Origin: Pelomonas saccharophila_A
Lineage (GTDB): Bacteria > Pseudomonadota > Gammaproteobacteria > Burkholderiales > Burkholderiaceae_C
NCBI RefSeq assembly: GCF_031458095.1
Contig: NZ_JAVDXU010000003.1
Coordinates: forward strand, 744,001 to 808,000
Reading direction: 5' to 3'
DNA: 64,000 nt
Shown here piece after piece: positions 36,306 through 44,751 of the stretch. Below the pieces are notes generated by a model. The model was not told where the DNA came from. It saw only the letters and a list, made by a program, of their open reading frames with translations, and searched no databases. The position numbers and the translations under genes are program-made. Every line of letters begins with the position of its first letter. The stretch's first letter is position 1.

Positions 36306-36931
36306 TCACCATCGTCAGCTACGGCGTCGGCAACATCGGCGCCCTGGCCACCATGTACAAGCGCATGAGCGTCCCGACGCGCTTCGCGACGACGCCTGCC
36401 GAGATCGAGGACGCCACCCATGTCATCCTGCCCGGCGTGGGCGGCTTCGACGACGCGATGACGCGGCTCAACGACTCCGGCCTGCGCGAGCCGCTGGACG
36501 CCATGGTCGCGCGCGGCGGCGTGCCCGTGCTGGGCATCTGCGTCGGCATGCAGATGCTGGGCGAGTCCAGCGACGAGGGCCGCTGCCAGGGACTGGCCTG
36601 GGTGCCGGGCCAGGTCAGGCATTTCGACGGCACCGGCAAGACCCAGGGCCTGCCCCTGCCCCACATGGGCTGGAACGACGTCAAGCCGCTGGCCGGCGTG
36701 CCGCTGTTCAAGGGCCTCGAGACCGATGCCCGCTTCTATTTCCTGCACTCCTACTACTTCGAGTGCCGCGACCCGGCCCACGAGGCAGCGCACGCGGAGT
36801 ACGGTGCGACCTTCGCGGCCTCGGTGCGCAACGGCTGCATCTACGGCATGCAGGGCCATCCCGAGAAAAGCCATCACTGGGGCGCCACGCTGCTGAAGAA
36901 CTTCGCAGAGCTGGAGTCGTCGCGATGCTGA
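36302..36931 (+). CDS. hisH2: HisH-type glutamine amidotransferase, LPS paralogue (HisH2)
   Basis: Class I glutaminase subunit that releases ammonia. 209 residues. Triad Cys80 (LGICVGMQML), His186 and Glu188 (GHPEKS). In histidine synthesis HisH feeds HisF, but here the gene lies between the sugar amidotransferase and a HisF variant, so it most likely serves sugar amidation, as hisH2 does with wbpG in Pseudomonas. It overlaps its neighbours by 4 and 7 bases. Confidence 0.9.
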   Translation: MITIVSYGVGNIGALATMYKRMSVPTRFATTPAEIEDATHVILPGVGGFDDAMTRLNDSGLREPLDAMVARGGVPVLGICVGMQMLGESSDEGRCQGLAWVPGQVRHFDGTGKTQGLPLPHMGWNDVKPLAGVPLFKGLETDARFYFLHSYYFECRDPAHEAAHAEYGATFAASVRNGCIYGMQGHPEKSHHWGATLLKNFAELESSRC

Positions 36932-37710
36932 GGCCACGCATTACCCCTTGCCTGCTGGTGCACGAGGGCGGCCTCGTGAAGACGGTCGGCTTCAAGGATC
37001 CAAAGTACGTCGGCGACCCGATCAACGCGGTCAAGATCTTCAACGAGAAGGAATCCGACGAACTCGTCGTGCTGGACATCGACGCGACCCGCAACGGCGT
37101 CGAGCCCGACTACAAGCTGATCCAGGACCTCGCCGCCGAGTGCCGCATGCCCCTGGCGTATGGGGGCGGCGTGCGCACGCCGGAACAGGCCAAGCGCATC
37201 ATCGAGCTGGGTGTCGAGAAGGTCTGCATCAGCAGCGCCGCGGTCGAGGACCCGACGCTGATCCGCCGCATCGCCGACGCGGTTGGCGGGCAGAGCGTCG
37301 TCGTCGTGCTGGACGTGCGCAAGAAGAGCGGTTTCTTCTCGAGCGGCTACGAGCTCTGCACCCACAACGCGACCAAGGGCCACAAGCTCGACCCCATCGC
37401 CTTCGCGCGCGAATGCCAGGCCCAGGGCGCCGGCGAGATCGTGCTGAACTCCGTCGACCGCGACGGCGTCATGAAGGGCTATGACCTCGAGCTGGCCAGG
37501 CAGGTCCGCGCTGCCATCCGCATTCCCATGAGCGTGCTCGGCGGCGCCGGATCGCTGGCCGACATCGAGGCGCTGATCAAGACCTGCGGTGTCGTCGGCT
37601 GCGCAGCCGGCAGCCTCTTCGTCTTCAAGGGGCAATACCGCGCCGTGCTCATCAACTACCCACAGCCGGCCCAGAAGGATGCCCTCTTCGCCGCCGCCCT
37701 GCCCCGCTAA
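36925..37710 (+). CDS. hisF2: HisF-like ammonia-channel subunit, LPS paralogue (HisF2)
   Basis: TIM-barrel partner of HisH. 261 residues from ATG 36925. The barrel follows HisF throughout (AYGGGVRT, LNSVDRDGVMKGYDLELARQV, SVLGGAG). However, the first-strand motif PCLDVKDG of true HisF, with catalytic Asp11, reads PCLLVHEG here: residue 11 is Leu. The second catalytic Asp (VVVLDVRKKSG) is kept. Loss of Asp11 argues against imidazole glycerol phosphate synthesis and for a pure ammonia conduit to the LfnA-like enzyme. A frame open upstream to 36763 is ignored. Confidence 0.88.
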   Translation: MLRPRITPCLLVHEGGLVKTVGFKDPKYVGDPINAVKIFNEKESDELVVLDIDATRNGVEPDYKLIQDLAAECRMPLAYGGGVRTPEQAKRIIELGVEKVCISSAAVEDPTLIRRIADAVGGQSVVVVLDVRKKSGFFSSGYELCTHNATKGHKLDPIAFARECQAQGAGEIVLNSVDRDGVMKGYDLELARQVRAAIRIPMSVLGGAGSLADIEALIKTCGVVGCAAGSLFVFKGQYRAVLINYPQPAQKDALFAAALPR

Positions 37711-37712
37711 AC

Positions 37713-38750
37713 ATGTTCGACGACAAGACTCTGCTCATCACCGGTGGCACCGGCAGCTTCGGCAACGCCGTGCTGCGCCGCTTCCTCGACTCCGGCCTGC
37801 GCGAGATCCGCATCCTCAGCCGCGACGAGAAGAAGCAGGACGACATGCGCAAGAAATACGCGTCGCCCAAGCTCAAGTTCTACATCGGCGATGTGCGTGA
37901 CCCGCGCGCCGTGGCGGGCGCCATGCGCGGCGTCGACTACTGCTTCCATGCCGCGGCCCTCAAGCAGGTGCCGTCGTGCGAGTTCCATCCCATGGAAGCC
38001 GTGCGCACCAATGTGCTCGGCACCGAGAACGTGCTCGATGCGGCCATCACCGCCGGCGTCTCGCGCGTCATCTGCCTGTCCACGGACAAGGCTGTGTACC
38101 CCATCAACGCGATGGGCATCTCCAAGGCCATGATGGAGAAGGTCATGGTCGCCGCCTCGCGCAACCTCGAGGGCACGGGGACCGTCATCTGCGGCACGCG
38201 CTATGGCAACGTGATGGCCTCGCGCGGCTCGGTCATCCCGCTTTTCGTCGAGCAGGTGCGCGCCGGCAAGCCCATCACGCTGACCGACCCGGCCATGACC
38301 CGCTTCATGATGACGCTGGACGACGCGGTCGAACTGGTGCTGTATGCCTTCGAGCATGGCCGCAACGGCGACATCTTCGTGCAGAAGGCGCCGGCCGCGA
38401 CCATCCGCGTGCTGGCGGATGCGGTGCTCAATGTCATGGGCCAGGCCGGCCACCCCGTGCGCGAGATCGGCACCCGCCACGGAGAGAAGCTCTACGAAGC
38501 CCTGCTCAGCCGCGAGGAGCGCGCGGGCGCCGAGGACCTGGGCGGCTATTACCGCATCCCGCCCGACGGCCGGGATCTGAACTACACCAAGTTCGTCGAG
38601 CAGGGAGAGGCACGCATCCAGGCCGCGGAGGACTACACCTCGCACAACACCGAGCGTCTGGACGTGCCGCGCATGGAGGCGCTGCTGATGAAGCTGGACT
38701 TCATGCGCCGCATCGCGGCCGGTGAAAGCAACGTCACCGCGGAGGATTGA
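37713..38750 (+). CDS. fnlA: UDP-GlcNAc 4,6-dehydratase/5-epimerase (FnlA/CapE/WbjB)
   Basis: First enzyme of UDP-L-FucNAc synthesis. 345 residues, extended SDR fold. NAD motif TGGTGSFGNAVL (10-21), LSTDKAVYPINAMGISKAMMEK (122-143) containing the altered SMK catalytic triad of the inverting dehydratases, and a C terminus without membrane helices, which separates it from WbpM/CapD. It starts 2 bases after hisF2 and is followed by fnlB with GGAGG before its GTG. Confidence 0.93.
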   Translation: MFDDKTLLITGGTGSFGNAVLRRFLDSGLREIRILSRDEKKQDDMRKKYASPKLKFYIGDVRDPRAVAGAMRGVDYCFHAAALKQVPSCEFHPMEAVRTNVLGTENVLDAAITAGVSRVICLSTDKAVYPINAMGISKAMMEKVMVAASRNLEGTGTVICGTRYGNVMASRGSVIPLFVEQVRAGKPITLTDPAMTRFMMTLDDAVELVLYAFEHGRNGDIFVQKAPAATIRVLADAVLNVMGQAGHPVREIGTRHGEKLYEALLSREERAGAEDLGGYYRIPPDGRDLNYTKFVEQGEARIQAAEDYTSHNTERLDVPRMEALLMKLDFMRRIAAGESNVTAED

Positions 38751-38751
38751 C

Positions 38752-39864
38752 GTGAAGGTCGGCATCACTGGCGCGTCCGGCTTCATCGGCCGCAACCTGC
38801 AATGGCGGCTTCGCGAGGCGGGCTACACGAGCGTGCGCCTGATCTCCCACCTTGCCGAGGACGCGGAGCTCATCGAGCAGCTGACCGGCCTGGATTTCGT
38901 CTTCCACCTGGCCGGCGTGAACCGCCCACAGGACCCGATCGAGTTCGACGACGGCAATGCCGACTTCAGCCTGCGGCTGATTTCCATCCTCGGCAGCCTG
39001 CAGGATCGCCCGCCGGTGGCCTTCGCCTCGTCCACGCAGGCGGCGCTGGACAATGTCTACGGCAGCAGCAAGCGCGCCGCCGAAGATGCGCTGCTGCACT
39101 ACCAGCGCCAATGCCGCGTACCGGTCTACATCTTCCGGCTGACCAATGTGTTCGGCAAATGGTGCCGGCCCAACTACAACTCCGTCGTCGCCACCTTCTG
39201 CCACAACATCGCGCGCGACCTGCCCGTCACGATCAACGATCCGACGGCGCCTCTGCGCCTGGCCTACATCGACGACGTCATCGACGAGATGCTGGCCCTG
39301 GTCGGGCCGACACCGCCCGAGCCGGGCTTCGTGGATGTCACGCCGGCCTACGACACCACGGTGGGCGAACTCGCCGCCACGCTGAAGGGCTTCCGCCAGA
39401 CCCGCGACGGCCTGATGACTGACCGCGTCGGCACCGGGCTGACGCGCGCGCTGTACGCCACCTACGTGAGCTACCTGCCGCCCGAGGCCTTCGCCTACAC
39501 CGTGCCTCGCCACGCCGACCCGCGTGGCGTCTTCGTCGAGATGCTGAAGACGCCCGACTGCGGCCAGTTCAGCTACTTCACGGCGGGGCCCGGCATCACG
39601 CGCGGCGAGCACTACCACCACACCAAGACCGAAAAGTTCCTCGTCATCAAGGGCACGGCCCATTTCGGCTTCCGTCACATCGACAGCGGCGAGACGCATG
39701 AGCTCGTCACCTGCGGCGGCGAAGCCCAGATCGTCGAGACCATTCCGGGCTGGACCCACAACATCACCAACATCGGCGAGGACGAGCTCATCGTCATGCT
39801 GTGGGCCAACGAGGTCTTCGACCGCGCACGCCCGGACACGACCGCCATGAAAGTCAAGCCATGA
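38752..39864 (+). CDS. fnlB: UDP-2-acetamido-2,6-dideoxy-hexulose epimerase/reductase (FnlB/CapF/WbjC)
   Basis: Bifunctional second enzyme of UDP-L-FucNAc synthesis. 370 residues from GTG 38752, which has GGAGG at ideal spacing. N-terminal SDR domain (GITGASGFIGRNL, 4-16; YGSSKRAAED with Tyr and Lys) reduces the keto group. The C-terminal cupin domain (GEHYHHTKTEKFLVIKG, about 286-302) carries the metal His residues for C3 epimerisation. The stop overlaps fnlC as ATGA. Confidence 0.93.
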   Translation: MKVGITGASGFIGRNLQWRLREAGYTSVRLISHLAEDAELIEQLTGLDFVFHLAGVNRPQDPIEFDDGNADFSLRLISILGSLQDRPPVAFASSTQAALDNVYGSSKRAAEDALLHYQRQCRVPVYIFRLTNVFGKWCRPNYNSVVATFCHNIARDLPVTINDPTAPLRLAYIDDVIDEMLALVGPTPPEPGFVDVTPAYDTTVGELAATLKGFRQTRDGLMTDRVGTGLTRALYATYVSYLPPEAFAYTVPRHADPRGVFVEMLKTPDCGQFSYFTAGPGITRGEHYHHTKTEKFLVIKGTAHFGFRHIDSGETHELVTCGGEAQIVETIPGWTHNITNIGEDELIVMLWANEVFDRARPDTTAMKVKP

Positions 39865-40994
39865 AGAAGCTCAAGGTGCTGACCGTCGTCGGCACGCGCC
39901 CCGAGATCATCCGCCTGTCCCGCGTGATGGCGGCGCTGGACGAGCATTGCGAGCACGTCCTCGTCCACACCGGGCAGAACTACGACTATGAGCTGAACCA
40001 GGTCTTCTTCGACGATCTCGGTGTGCGCAAGCCGGCGCATTTCCTCAACGCAGCCCAGGGCGGCGCCGCGCAGACCATCGGCAACATCATCGGCGGCATC
40101 GATGCGGTCCTCGAGTCCGAACAGCCGGAGGCCATGCTGGTGCTCGGCGACACCAACAGCTGCCTGGCCGTCATCGCCGCCAAGCGCCGCAAGATCCCCA
40201 TCTTCCACATGGAAGCCGGCAACCGCTGCTTCGACATGCGCGTACCCGAGGAGACCAACCGCCGCATCGTCGACCACACCGCCGACATCAACCTCACCTA
40301 CAGCACCATCGCGCGCGACTACCTGCTTCGCGAGGGCCTGCCGCCCGACCAGGTCATCAAGACCGGCAGCCCGATGTTCGAGGTGCTCGACCACTACCGC
40401 GCCGGCATCGACGCGTCCGACGTGCTGGCACGGCTCGGCCTGGCCGAGCAGGGCTATTTCGTCGTCAGCGCCCACCGCGAGGAGAACATCGAGTCGCCGC
40501 GCACCTTCGGCAAGCTGGTCGGCGTGCTGAACGCGGTGGCCGAGGACCACGGCCTGCCGGTCATCGTCTCCACCCACCCGCGCACCCAGAAGCGCATCGA
40601 TGCCGAGGGCATCCAGTTCCATGCCGGCGTGCGCCTGATGAAGCCACTCGGCTTCCTCGACTATGTGCGCCTGCAGGCCTCGGCCCGGGCCGTGCTGTCC
40701 GACAGCGGCACCATCACCGAGGAGTCCTCCATCCTCAACTTCCCGGCGCTGAACCTGCGCGAGGCGCATGAACGGCCCGAAGGCATGGAGGAAGGCGCCG
40801 TCATGATGACCGGCCTGTCCGTCGACCGGGTGCGCCAGGGCCTCGCCCTGCTGCAGACCCAGCCGCGCGGCGCGGACCGCAAGCTGCGCCTGGTGGCCGA
40901 CTACAGCATGCCCAATGTGTCCGACAAGGTCGTGCGCATCATCCACAGCTACACCGACTACGTGAAGCGCGTCGTCTGGCGCCAGTACGACTGA
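39861..40994 (+). CDS. fnlC: UDP-N-acetylhexosamine 2-epimerase (FnlC/CapG/WbjD)
   Basis: Third enzyme, C2 epimerisation giving UDP-L-FucNAc. 377 residues, non-hydrolysing epimerase family. N terminus VVGTRPEIIRLSRVM (7-21), HTGQNYDYELNQVFF, HMEAGNRCFDMRVPEETNRR, and SDSGTITEES near 275 are diagnostic of the WbjD/CapG branch and less so of WecB. It overlaps fnlB and lies 2 bases before the WbuB-type gene. Confidence 0.92.
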   Translation: MKKLKVLTVVGTRPEIIRLSRVMAALDEHCEHVLVHTGQNYDYELNQVFFDDLGVRKPAHFLNAAQGGAAQTIGNIIGGIDAVLESEQPEAMLVLGDTNSCLAVIAAKRRKIPIFHMEAGNRCFDMRVPEETNRRIVDHTADINLTYSTIARDYLLREGLPPDQVIKTGSPMFEVLDHYRAGIDASDVLARLGLAEQGYFVVSAHREENIESPRTFGKLVGVLNAVAEDHGLPVIVSTHPRTQKRIDAEGIQFHAGVRLMKPLGFLDYVRLQASARAVLSDSGTITEESSILNFPALNLREAHERPEGMEEGAVMMTGLSVDRVRQGLALLQTQPRGADRKLRLVADYSMPNVSDKVVRIIHSYTDYVKRVVWRQYD

Positions 40995-40996
40995 GG

Positions 40997-42223
40997 ATGC
41001 GCGTCCTGGTCGTCAGCCAGTATTTCTGGCCCGAGGTCTTTCGCGTCAACGAAATCGTCTCGGAGCTGCGCGCGCGCGGCCACGAGGTCACGGTCCTCAC
41101 CGGCCGGCCCAACTACCCGGGCGGCCAGGTCTTCGAGGACTACGCAGCCGACCCCGCCGCGTTTGCCGGCTATCACGGCGCCGACGTCGTGCGCCTGCCG
41201 CTGCGCCCGCGCGGCCAGGGCTCGGTCCGCCTGTTGCTGAACTACTGGAGCTTCGTCTTCTGGGGCTGCCTGCTGGGCCCCTGGAAGCTGCGGGGCCGGC
41301 GCTTCGACGCCATCTTCTGCTTCGAGACCTCCCCCATCACCTCGGCCCTGCCCGCGGTGCTGCTGCGCTGGATCAAGGGGGCGCCGCTGCTGCTCTGGGT
41401 GCTCGATCTGTGGCCCGACACGCTGGCCGCCGTCGGCATGGTCCGTTCCAAGCTCGGCTTGAACGCCGTGGGCGCGCTGGTGCGTTTCATCTACAAGCGC
41501 TGCGACCTGATCCTGGCCCAGTCGAGGAGCTTCTTCCCGGCCATCGAGCGCTGGTCCCGCGCGCCGGCCAAGACGCGCTACTTCCCGCAGTGGGCCGAAG
41601 CCATCTTCGACGGTGACATGAGCGGCGTCGCCGTCGCGCCCGAACTCGCGCCGCACGCCGAGGCCTTCAAGGTCATGTTCGCCGGCAACATCGGCGACGC
41701 CCAGGACTTCCCCGCCCTGCTGGCTGCCGCCGAGGCGACTCGCGCGCGGCCCGACATTCACTGGCTGATCGTCGGCGATGGTCGCCAGGCGGAATGGTTG
41801 CGCACCGAGATCCAGCGACGCAGTCTGCAGACCACCGTCTTCATGCTGGGTCGCCACCCCATCGAGCGCATGCCCGAGTTCTTCATGGGCGCCGATGCCC
41901 TGCTGGTGTCGCTGAAAGCCGAGCCCATCTTTGCGATGACCATCCCGGGCAAAGTGGCCGCCTATCTGGCCGCCAGCCGGCCGCTGCTGGCGATGCTGGA
42001 TGGCGAAGGTGCGCAGGTGATCACGGAGGCCGGGGCCGGACTGGTGGCGCCGGCCGGCGACGGCCCAAGGCTAGCGGCGCTGGCCCAGCGCCTGCTGGCC
42101 ACGGCGCCGCAGGAGCGCGCGGCAATGGGGCAGCGGGCGAGGGAGTATTGCCGCCAGCATTTCGATCGCGTGACGCTGATCGATCAGCTGGAGGAATGGC
42201 TGGGCACGACCCGCATCAACTGA
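40997..42223 (+). CDS. wbuB: Family 4 glycosyltransferase, WbuB type (likely L-FucNAc transferase)
   Basis: 408 residues, GT-B fold. N terminus VLVVSQYFWPEVFRVNEIVSEL, GRPNYPGG, and LLLWVLDLWPDTLAAVG (130-146) are typical of the WbuB group found next to fnlABC in E. coli O26 and Pseudomonas O11-type loci. Specificity for L-FucNAc (or FucNAm) is inferred from context. The tail overlaps the end of the convergent rmlD-like gene by 8 bases, so the + operon ends here without an obvious terminator. Confidence 0.85.
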   Translation: MRVLVVSQYFWPEVFRVNEIVSELRARGHEVTVLTGRPNYPGGQVFEDYAADPAAFAGYHGADVVRLPLRPRGQGSVRLLLNYWSFVFWGCLLGPWKLRGRRFDAIFCFETSPITSALPAVLLRWIKGAPLLLWVLDLWPDTLAAVGMVRSKLGLNAVGALVRFIYKRCDLILAQSRSFFPAIERWSRAPAKTRYFPQWAEAIFDGDMSGVAVAPELAPHAEAFKVMFAGNIGDAQDFPALLAAAEATRARPDIHWLIVGDGRQAEWLRTEIQRRSLQTTVFMLGRHPIERMPEFFMGADALLVSLKAEPIFAMTIPGKVAAYLAASRPLLAMLDGEGAQVITEAGAGLVAPAGDGPRLAALAQRLLATAPQERAAMGQRAREYCRQHFDRVTLIDQLEEWLGTTRIN

Positions 42224-43115
42224 ACTCGCGCATACGGCGCACCAGCTCCGGCCAGGAGGGGGGCTGGTAGCCGCTGGCGCGATTGAAGCGGTCCGAGATC
42301 AGCGACCGGTCCATGACAAGGTCGGCGTCGGACTGCAGCACGGCCCGGCTGCCGTACTCGTTCGCCACCAAGCTCAACACCTCGTATTTGCTGATCGCCT
42401 CGGCGCCCACATGGTAAGTCCCGCTCAGTTCCGGGTGGGGGATCACATGCTGCTGGATCACCCGGGCCAGTTCGACCGTCGGCAGCGCCGAGAAGATGGC
42501 GCGGCTGAAACCCTTGACGGCGCCGGTTTGCGCGGTGAACCAGCCCACCAGCCCGTGCCCGGACTGGAGTTCGTGGCCGATGATCGATGTCCTCAACGTC
42601 ACCGCATAGGGCTGGCTGACCTCGCCCATCAGCTTGCTACGGCCGTAGAGGTCGTCGGCATCCGGTTCGTCGTCTTCGGTGTAGGCGCCCCGACTGCCCG
42701 AAAACACGCAATCGGTGCTGATGTGGATCAGCCGCGCCCCATGGTGCTGGCAGAGCCTGGCCAGGCGGTGCGGGAGCATCGCATTGATGGGGATGGCGAT
42801 GGAAGGATCGTCGGCCCCGGCCAGCTGCTTGACCACGCCGATGCAGTTGATCACCACCTGCGGCTTCACGTCCTCGAACAGGCGGCGCAAGCTGGCGACC
42901 TGGCTGGCGTCCACGTTCTCGACGAGATTGACACCCGGCATCCTGGCACGCAAGGCCATGGCGGCTTCAGGCCGGCGCACGGAGCCGAAGACCTCGAAGT
43001 TCGGGTCGGCGGCCAGCCAGCGCAGCACGGCATTGCCCAGCATGCCGTTCGCTCCCATGACCAGCAGCCGCTGCGGGGCCCTGGCCGATGCGCTGTCGGA
43101 TGTCGTCGTTGTCAT
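42216..43115 (-). CDS. RmlD-like nucleotide-sugar reductase (SDR superfamily)
   Basis: 299 residues. NAD(P) motif MGANGMLGNAVLRWL near the N terminus, ISTDCVFSGSRGAY, and the catalytic YGRSK with Tyr and Lys. Resembles dTDP-4-dehydrorhamnose reductase and the WbjF/WbvR group that works with FucNAc/QuiNAc clusters. No rmlA, rmlB or rmlC is present, so dTDP-rhamnose synthesis is unlikely from this locus. Start at ATG 43115, with the divergent GNAT gene 92 bases away. Faces wbuB tail to tail. Confidence 0.8.
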   Translation of the reverse strand: MTTTTSDSASARAPQRLLVMGANGMLGNAVLRWLAADPNFEVFGSVRRPEAAMALRARMPGVNLVENVDASQVASLRRLFEDVKPQVVINCIGVVKQLAGADDPSIAIPINAMLPHRLARLCQHHGARLIHISTDCVFSGSRGAYTEDDEPDADDLYGRSKLMGEVSQPYAVTLRTSIIGHELQSGHGLVGWFTAQTGAVKGFSRAIFSALPTVELARVIQQHVIPHPELSGTYHVGAEAISKYEVLSLVANEYGSRAVLQSDADLVMDRSLISDRFNRASGYQPPSWPELVRRMREFS

Positions 43116-43207
43116 CGGCCGATTGTCCTTCACCTGCAGGAATCGACCATCGCGTTCCACCCGCCGGCACGCGGCTAAAGTGCATTCCCTCTGCGCATCA
43201 AGCCAAC

Positions 43208-44086
43208 ATGGACCACTCGATAGTCGACCTCAGAACCGTCCCGTTTGATCGGCTGATCGCGTTCTACGAGAAAAACGGCTTCGGCTCTGCCAATTGGTAC
43301 CGGCAAAAGCTGGCGCCGCCCCATCAGAGCGGCAAGCTGCTGGGCAGCGTGTGCGTCGACAACTCCTCCGGCGACATCCTGGGCGCCTATCTCGGCCTGG
43401 ACCAACCGCTGCTCTGCAATCCAGCGCTGAAGGCGGTCCAGTCCATCGACACCTTGATATCGCCGCAGGCGCGAGGCGGGGCGCTGATGCGCCAGATCGG
43501 CGAATCCTTCTACCGTGAATTGGCCGATCGCGGCTATGACTGCGTTTACGGGTTGCCGACCCGCCGAAGCGAACCACTGCGAGAGCGCGCACTCGGCTGG
43601 AACAAGTCCAGGGCGACCTACCGCTACCTCGTTCCGCTTCCCGTCCCGCTACTGAAGCTGGCGCACCTGGCGTTTCTGTTGCTTCTGCGCCCCGAGACTT
43701 CATCGCTTCGCAAGGAGCCGGGACTCGACGCCCAGGCCAGGGCATTCAGCCAGCAAGCCGGGTACATCTGCCACGACCAGCGCGACCTGTTCTTCGTCGC
43801 CTATCGCCGCGGCGCCTTCGCCAAGATCGGCCTGGTCAGAAGCCGAAGGCACCGGGGCTGGCTCGACCGCTTCAGGACCATGTGCCGCCTGGCCTCCCTG
43901 TGCGGCGGCTGGTTCCTGCTGACCTACGCCACCGAAGACTCGGAAACCGCCCAGCTGTTCAGCTCGTTCAGCCTGAGGAAGTGGGCCTTGAATTTCAGCG
44001 GCCGCCTGCTGGGCGCCGATTCGAAGTTCTCATTCGGCGAGACCTCGTTCGAGTTCCTGGAATTCGACACCTTTGGACTGACATGA
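43208..44086 (+). CDS. GNAT-superfamily acyltransferase candidate
   Basis: 292 residues from ATG 43208. The N-terminal half has the GNAT pattern: GAYLGLDQPLLCNPALKAVQSIDTLISPQARGGALMRQIGESF, where QARGGALM corresponds to the acyl-CoA pyrophosphate loop (Q/R-x-x-G-x-A/G). The C-terminal half (about 165-292) is basic and hydrophobic, without a clear domain. It overlaps the deacetylase gene (ATGA), so the pair is coupled. A role in decorating the glycan or its lipid carrier is inference; the start is in a gap of 92 bases shared with the divergent reductase gene. Confidence 0.6.
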   Translation: MDHSIVDLRTVPFDRLIAFYEKNGFGSANWYRQKLAPPHQSGKLLGSVCVDNSSGDILGAYLGLDQPLLCNPALKAVQSIDTLISPQARGGALMRQIGESFYRELADRGYDCVYGLPTRRSEPLRERALGWNKSRATYRYLVPLPVPLLKLAHLAFLLLLRPETSSLRKEPGLDAQARAFSQQAGYICHDQRDLFFVAYRRGAFAKIGLVRSRRHRGWLDRFRTMCRLASLCGGWFLLTYATEDSETAQLFSSFSLRKWALNFSGRLLGADSKFSFGETSFEFLEFDTFGLT

Positions 44087-44748
44087 TTCTCAACGGGCAT
44101 GTCCTGAGCGCCTACAACCCTGGCCTGATGAAGCTGGCCTCACGCGCCTTCGCGTCTGCCAGCGACGAGAACGAGGACCGCCATTGCAACGCCCTGCTGC
44201 CGCTGCTGTGGACATTCGACGATGGCCTCCAGGATCTGCTGGCCATCGACGCAAGGCTGCGCGGCGACTTTGGCGTCCACTTCCGGTTCTTCATCTGCCC
44301 GCAGCTGGTCGATCAATATTCCGCCGGCCAGACCGCGTCGGTGCAGGGAAAGCTCCAAAACGCCGGCGCCCGGCTGTTGAGCTGGGACCAGATCGGCCGG
44401 CTGCACGAAAAAGGCCATGTACTGGGCCTGCACGGCAACGACCATTCCGACTTCAATGCCATGTCGGCCGCCGAAATGGGGGATCAGCATGAGTCGTCCA
44501 TCCACCTGCTGCACCAGCGCCTGGGCATCAAGACCGACTCCTTCGCCGTGCCGTTCGGCCGGGTGGACAGCGCGACCTCCAACGTCATCCCCGTGGCGAA
44601 GCAGTACTACCGCCGCATCTATCTGTCCGACAACCGGCTGGCGCCCACGCGTCACGCCGATCTCTACAACCGCCGGCACTCCGAGTTTGGCAACACCGTC
44701 CTTCCCAGCGTCCTGAAGGGCGTGCTGCAGCACCTCTACCGCAGCTGA
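44083..44748 (+). CDS. Polysaccharide deacetylase family protein (NodB-like)
   Basis: 221 residues, short for the family. Motif 1 TFDDG at 44-48 with the base and metal Asp; motif 2 HxxxH as HGNDH at 117-121 (GHVLGLHGNDHSDF). No signal peptide or anchor, so it acts in the cytoplasm, perhaps on a nucleotide- or lipid-linked sugar. Motifs 3-5 are weaker (VPFGRVDSAT near 165). Coupled to the GNAT-like gene; the reverse chemistry suggests deacetylation followed by acylation of the same amine. Confidence 0.75.
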   Translation: MILNGHVLSAYNPGLMKLASRAFASASDENEDRHCNALLPLLWTFDDGLQDLLAIDARLRGDFGVHFRFFICPQLVDQYSAGQTASVQGKLQNAGARLLSWDQIGRLHEKGHVLGLHGNDHSDFNAMSAAEMGDQHESSIHLLHQRLGIKTDSFAVPFGRVDSATSNVIPVAKQYYRRIYLSDNRLAPTRHADLYNRRHSEFGNTVLPSVLKGVLQHLYRS

Positions 44749-44751
44749 ACC

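Noticed and set aside
36302..37710. Histidine biosynthesis genes (hisH/hisF) as housekeeping copies
   Set aside because: No other his gene is near, the pair sits inside a sugar amidation operon, and HisF lacks Asp11.
42216..43115. dTDP-rhamnose pathway (rmlD)
   Set aside because: rmlA, rmlB and rmlC are absent; the gene is only RmlD-like and fits FucNAc/QuiNAc-type reductases equally well.
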